From NCBI RefSeq assembly GCF_012912135.1, contig NZ_QMEB01000012.1, forward strand, positions 1-45,507: a stretch of DNA of 45,507 bases, written 5' to 3'. The position numbers were made by a program, and so were the translations under genes. Within the stretch, counting starts at the first letter, position 1, and every line of letters begins with the position of its first letter. Shown piece by piece: positions 42,963-45,507 of this stretch. This DNA is from Brasilonema bromeliae SPC951. Its GTDB lineage: Bacteria; Cyanobacteriota; Cyanobacteriia; Cyanobacteriales; Nostocaceae. Under the pieces are notes generated by a model that saw nothing but the letters and a program-made list of their open reading frames with translations, had not been told where the DNA came from and made no database searches.

Positions 42963-43040
42963 GTAGTCGTGTTAAAAGAGTTGAAGCCGCCAATCACAAC
43001 TATCAAATCCAGCTTCAGTTCACATTCAACTTAGTTTCTT
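42963..43040 (-). pseudogene. Fragment of a second ispH
   Basis: The minus strand reads KLDLIVVIGGFNSFNTTT, equal in kind to the [17 protein letters not shown] segment of IspH. 40 of 47 bases (42970-43016) match 40693-40739 and weaker similarity continues. It sits right beside the crtE fragment. Confidence 0.8.
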
Positions 43041-43309
43041 GAATTTACTGAGTGAGGCCAAGTATACTTTTGAAGTTGAGGAAGTCTTAATTCAGATTCA
43101 TGAGGCTACACTTTCTCTTCTAACTACGACCCATAAGCAGGATAATGACACGCAGCCTTTCATCTCGACCCTTTGGATTCCAAAAAGGAGAGGAGGAGGG
43201 GGAGCAATGCTCTGCTTTGTCCTGCCTCTGCTACATTGATTATTATTATGATTGAGCTTGGAAAAAGAATTTGGTTTAGGGCTTCAAGCGAGCACTGCTG
43301 GTACAAAGA

Positions 43310-43345
43310 GCGATACGCGTAGCGTCAAGCCAGAGGCTTATCGCA
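43310..43345 (+). repeat. Dispersed palindromic repeat GCGATACGCGTAGCGTC...
   Basis: GCGATACGCGTAGCGTCAAG then CCAGAGGCTTATCGCAC is a copy of the element at 6791 with CCTCCGGC changed to CCAGAGGC. It lies just after the stop of the GNAT-like gene. The spacer 43041-43309 has no recognised gene. Confidence 0.75.
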
Positions 43346-43372
43346 CCCACTAACTACTTTTGACCACACCCG

Positions 43373-44152
43373 TTAAGCAAGATTATAGTGCATCCACACA
43401 TTAGGCTCTATGTAAGTTCCTTGATTGTTTGTAAAGTCAATTGTTAGAGGGGATAATGCTTCGGGAATAACATAGTCACCTGTTTCTGGAAAACGCATAT
43501 TAACTCTGGCTTCCCAATTACTAATAGTATCGATAATGGTCGCGGATTTAGAGCAAATACCAACTAGATTAGCTCCATGCTTGACATGAGTACGTAACCA
43601 AGGATCGAAGGGAAGACCGTTTTCATTCTGCCAAGTGATGTAGCGCTCCATAGGCGTGAGAGGATAAAGATGTTTTAGGGTTGGACGCGCAGGAACAATA
43701 AGCGAACTAAGCTTATTAACCTGAGCGATTTTCTTCATCTGTTGGAGCATAAAACTGCTTATTTGCCTACCGCGATATTCGGGTAGAACGCCAATGTTTA
43801 CAGCGCATAAAATATTAGGTTGATGACCTTGTGAGTGGTTGTCGGTAAGCATCTGAGTTGCCGCCCAAGTAGCACCTTCGTCGGGCAACTGTTCAAAGGT
43901 TCCTTTCCATGCTATGGGAATACAATTTCCAAGAGCGATCATCTGCTGCGTAGCTGATTCTACTAGCGCATACTGGTACTCTGGATAAACCTGATATAAA
44001 GCCTGATATAAAACAAGCCAATTTTCGTTGGTATCAATGTCATACGTGAATATTCGCTGCAATCCTTGTTTTAAAAAAGCTTTACTTGTTTCATAACAGT
44101 TCGGCATTTCTGCTGCAGTTACTATTTTGGTGGTCATTGATTCGGTGATCAT
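43373..44152 (-). CDS. GNAT-like acetyltransferase family protein
   Basis: The 259-residue protein has a GNAT-type core: the strand ILCAVNIGVLPEYRGRQISS with the acetyl-CoA loop R-G-R-Q-I-S-S, then FMLQQMKKIAQVNKLSSLIV. The C-terminal part, with RPTLKHLYPLTPMERYITWQ and PFDPWLRTHVKHGANLVGIC, is longer than in simple GNAT proteins and suggests a specialised member. The substrate is unknown. The Shine-Dalgarno AAGGAGGAAT precedes the ATG, in a leader almost repeated before the Rieske gene. Its position between a prenyl synthase and an oxygenase suggests that it acts on a product of this cluster, or on a resistance or tailoring step. Confidence 0.65.
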   Translation of the reverse strand: MITESMTTKIVTAAEMPNCYETSKAFLKQGLQRIFTYDIDTNENWLVLYQALYQVYPEYQYALVESATQQMIALGNCIPIAWKGTFEQLPDEGATWAATQMLTDNHSQGHQPNILCAVNIGVLPEYRGRQISSFMLQQMKKIAQVNKLSSLIVPARPTLKHLYPLTPMERYITWQNENGLPFDPWLRTHVKHGANLVGICSKSATIIDTISNWEARVNMRFPETGDYVIPEALSPLTIDFTNNQGTYIEPNVWMHYNLA

Positions 44153-44208
44153 TGATTCCTCCTTCGATACTAAATCCTAGACAAAACTTTTTTGAAACTA
44201 GTGGTTCG
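44153..44208 (-). promoter_or_regulatory. GNAT gene leader, copy of the Rieske leader
   Basis: On the minus strand: CACTAGTTTCAAAAAAGTTT, a middle part, and GAAGGAGGAATCAATG. It matches the Rieske leader at 42838-42889. Both begin just after a TAG of crtE-like context. Confidence 0.7.
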
Positions 44209-44291
44209 CCACATTAATTCTGATGGGTAAAACGATGTTCAGACTCATCTTCTTTTCCTCTTAATTTTGTGACGGACACTCTCCAAGGGCG

Positions 44292-44320
44292 GGAGGAACC
44301 TCCGAACGGAGGTGTCCTCC
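44292..44320 (-). terminator. Hairpin after the prenyl synthase gene
   Basis: GGAGGAACCTCCG and CGGAGGTGTCCTCC pair over 13 positions with a one-base bulge. It lies between the prenyl synthase stop and the GNAT start and may attenuate read-through. Confidence 0.5.
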
Positions 44321-44374
44321 TCTTTGCGTTTTTGCGGTTTTTTAATCACCCCTCAAAATCAATGTGGTAGACCA

Positions 44375-45400
44375 CTAGTGAGTTCGATCTGTAATGTAGT
44401 CAGCGATCGCCATCAGAGGGATAGCTTTCTCTCCAAAGGGAGCTAGTTCAGCCTTAGCTTCCTCAATTAATTTTTTCGCTTGGTTTTTAGATTCCTGAAT
44501 GCCCAACAAACTGGGGTAAGTTGCTTTTTGCGCCTGTAAATCTTTGCCTGCGCTTTTACCTAGTTGCTCTGCAGTTGCGGTAATGTCAAGCACATCATCA
44601 ATAATCTGAAAGGCAAGACCAATATTGCAAGCATAACGAGAAAGCCGTTGCAAAATCTCTTCATCAGCTCCCGTCAAAAGCCCTCCTGTGACAACAGAGG
44701 TTTCCAACAAAGCCCCGGTTTTGTGGGCATGAATAAAGTTGAGGGTTTCTAAACTAATATTTTTCAATCCTTCCGATTCGAGATCAACAACTTGACCACC
44801 TACTAAACCCGTTGCAGCAACCGCATGACTTAACTTAGCAACGACCTGCAACAAATGCTCTGCTGGAACTCCTTTTGTCTGCACCACAATAAACTCAAAG
44901 GCGTAGGCTAAAAGTCCATCACCAGCTAGAATGGCAATATCTTCACCATAAACCTTATGGTTTGTCAGTTTGCCTCGCCGATAGTCATCGTTATCCATAG
45001 CAGGTAAGTCATCATGGATCAGAGACATGGTGTGAACCATTTCCAGCGCACAAGCAGTAGGCATCGCCATATCAACTGTGCCTCCAGATAATTCACAGCT
45101 GGCAAGACACAGAATTGGGCGCAGGCGTTTTCCCCCAGCCAGCAGGGAATAGCGCATAGCCTCATAGATTTTTTCTGGATAGACCACAGTAATTGAGCGC
45201 TCAAGCGCCTCTTCAACTAAGCCTTGTCGTTGGGATAAATAGGTTGACAGGTTAAAAGTAGCTTCTTCTGGTGTTCTGCCAGCTTCAACCAGTTGTAATG
45301 ATTTCTTTTTAGTATTAGCTACCTCGATTTCACGATGAAATACTTGGCTTTGGTTGTGTTTAGAATTCTGAAATGACCGTTCAAAAACTTTAGTATTCAT
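44375..45400 (-). CDS. crtE: Prenyl diphosphate synthase (GGPP/GPP type) with IspH-like N-terminal leader
   Basis: The enzyme joins IPP to allylic diphosphates. The 341-residue protein has the first Asp-rich motif [10 protein letters not shown], the second DDVLD ([11 protein letters not shown]), and [16 protein letters not shown], all typical of CrtE-type GGPP synthases. Product length cannot be read securely; GPP synthases of specialised clusters are close relatives. Residues 1-27, [20 protein letters not shown] and FHREIEV, are extra to normal CrtE and align with the N-terminus of IspH ([27 protein letters not shown]). This suggests that an ispH start region was fused to it. The gene leads the minus-strand series. 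If it is a second crtE, another copy for carotenoids should exist elsewhere. Confidence 0.88.
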   Translation of the reverse strand: MNTKVFERSFQNSKHNQSQVFHREIEVANTKKKSLQLVEAGRTPEEATFNLSTYLSQRQGLVEEALERSITVVYPEKIYEAMRYSLLAGGKRLRPILCLASCELSGGTVDMAMPTACALEMVHTMSLIHDDLPAMDNDDYRRGKLTNHKVYGEDIAILAGDGLLAYAFEFIVVQTKGVPAEHLLQVVAKLSHAVAATGLVGGQVVDLESEGLKNISLETLNFIHAHKTGALLETSVVTGGLLTGADEEILQRLSRYACNIGLAFQIIDDVLDITATAEQLGKSAGKDLQAQKATYPSLLGIQESKNQAKKLIEEAKAELAPFGEKAIPLMAIADYITDRTH

Positions 45401-45507
45401 TTGATCTCCGCAAGATTATGACACTACATCTCATTGAATTAGCCGTTTCGTTGGGAGCATCCCAATTTTGCAAGAAGACGAAATAAAGGAAAAATGATTC
45501 GCGAGTT
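45401..45507. other. Prenyl synthase upstream region
   Basis: The last 107 bases contain the presumed promoter region of the prenyl synthase. ATGATTCGCGAG at 45494 may be the start of a plus-strand gene, but too little is present to tell. Confidence 0.3.

Noticed and set aside
43039-43239. 66-codon plus-strand ORF
   Set aside because: The first part (LSEAKYTFEVEEVLIQIHEA) looks faintly protein-like, but it begins in the ispH scrap and ends in low-complexity glycine codons; no support as a gene.
44564-44752. Plus-strand ORFs inside the isoprenoid genes
   Set aside because: Antisense shadows of well-supported genes.

Overview
This window comes from a filamentous, probably heterocyst-forming cyanobacterium. 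Evidence: psaC (photosystem I); the C-terminal half of a split-intein DnaE; scattered HIP1-type GCGATCGC octamers; heptameric short tandem repeats of the TTCCCTG type; cyanobacterial forms of gatA, rpiA, acnB, ispH and crtE; and many degraded toxin-antitoxin genes and short palindromic repeats. The species cannot be named from the sequence alone.

Layout. 0-1.3 kb: end of a TPR protein, then a graveyard of toxin-antitoxin genes (a ParE/RelE pair plus stubs of a UPF0175 antitoxin and a MazF toxin). 1.8-6.5 kb: a Ser/Thr kinase, psaC and glmS. 6.5-9.4 kb: a candidate conflict module, consisting of an array of a 10-bp motif, a frameshifted small gene, a small protein with a FGD-type C-terminal motif, and a NACHT ATPase with a related motif near its N-terminus. 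9.5-12 kb: a HicB/VapB-like antitoxin with a PIN toxin, a truncated HNH nuclease and gene fragments. 12.2-16.5 kb: rpiA, a small membrane protein, two MITE-like elements, a possible PD-(D/E)XK nuclease and dnaE-C with its intein. 16.6-30.9 kb: mostly housekeeping and signalling genes (gatA, two RodZ-like HTH membrane proteins, an alpha/beta hydrolase, a kinase next to a periplasmic-binding-like receptor, a CPBP protease, a DUF3326 protein, a ferredoxin, acnB). 31-36.5 kb: decayed sequence, a broken DUF3102 gene and a large NB-ARC-WD40 protein. 37.2-45.4 kb: an isoprenoid block.

The isoprenoid block is the most striking part. It holds ispD, ispF, dxr, a truncated ispE, ispH, a Rieske oxygenase, a GNAT-like protein and a prenyl diphosphate synthase. 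MEP genes are usually dispersed in cyanobacteria. Here five stand together with a prenyl synthase and an oxygenase, and between them lie fragments of further copies of crtE and ispH, duplicated gene leaders, and an IspH-like N-terminus on the prenyl synthase. I infer a specialised terpenoid or meroterpenoid cluster that supplies its own precursors and has been rearranged by duplication and deletion. Hapalindole-type clusters of branching cyanobacteria are a known parallel, but no indole, isonitrile or prenyltransferase gene lies in this window, so the product is unknown; the cluster may continue beyond the right edge.

All assignments are from reading the translated sequence; no searches were run.
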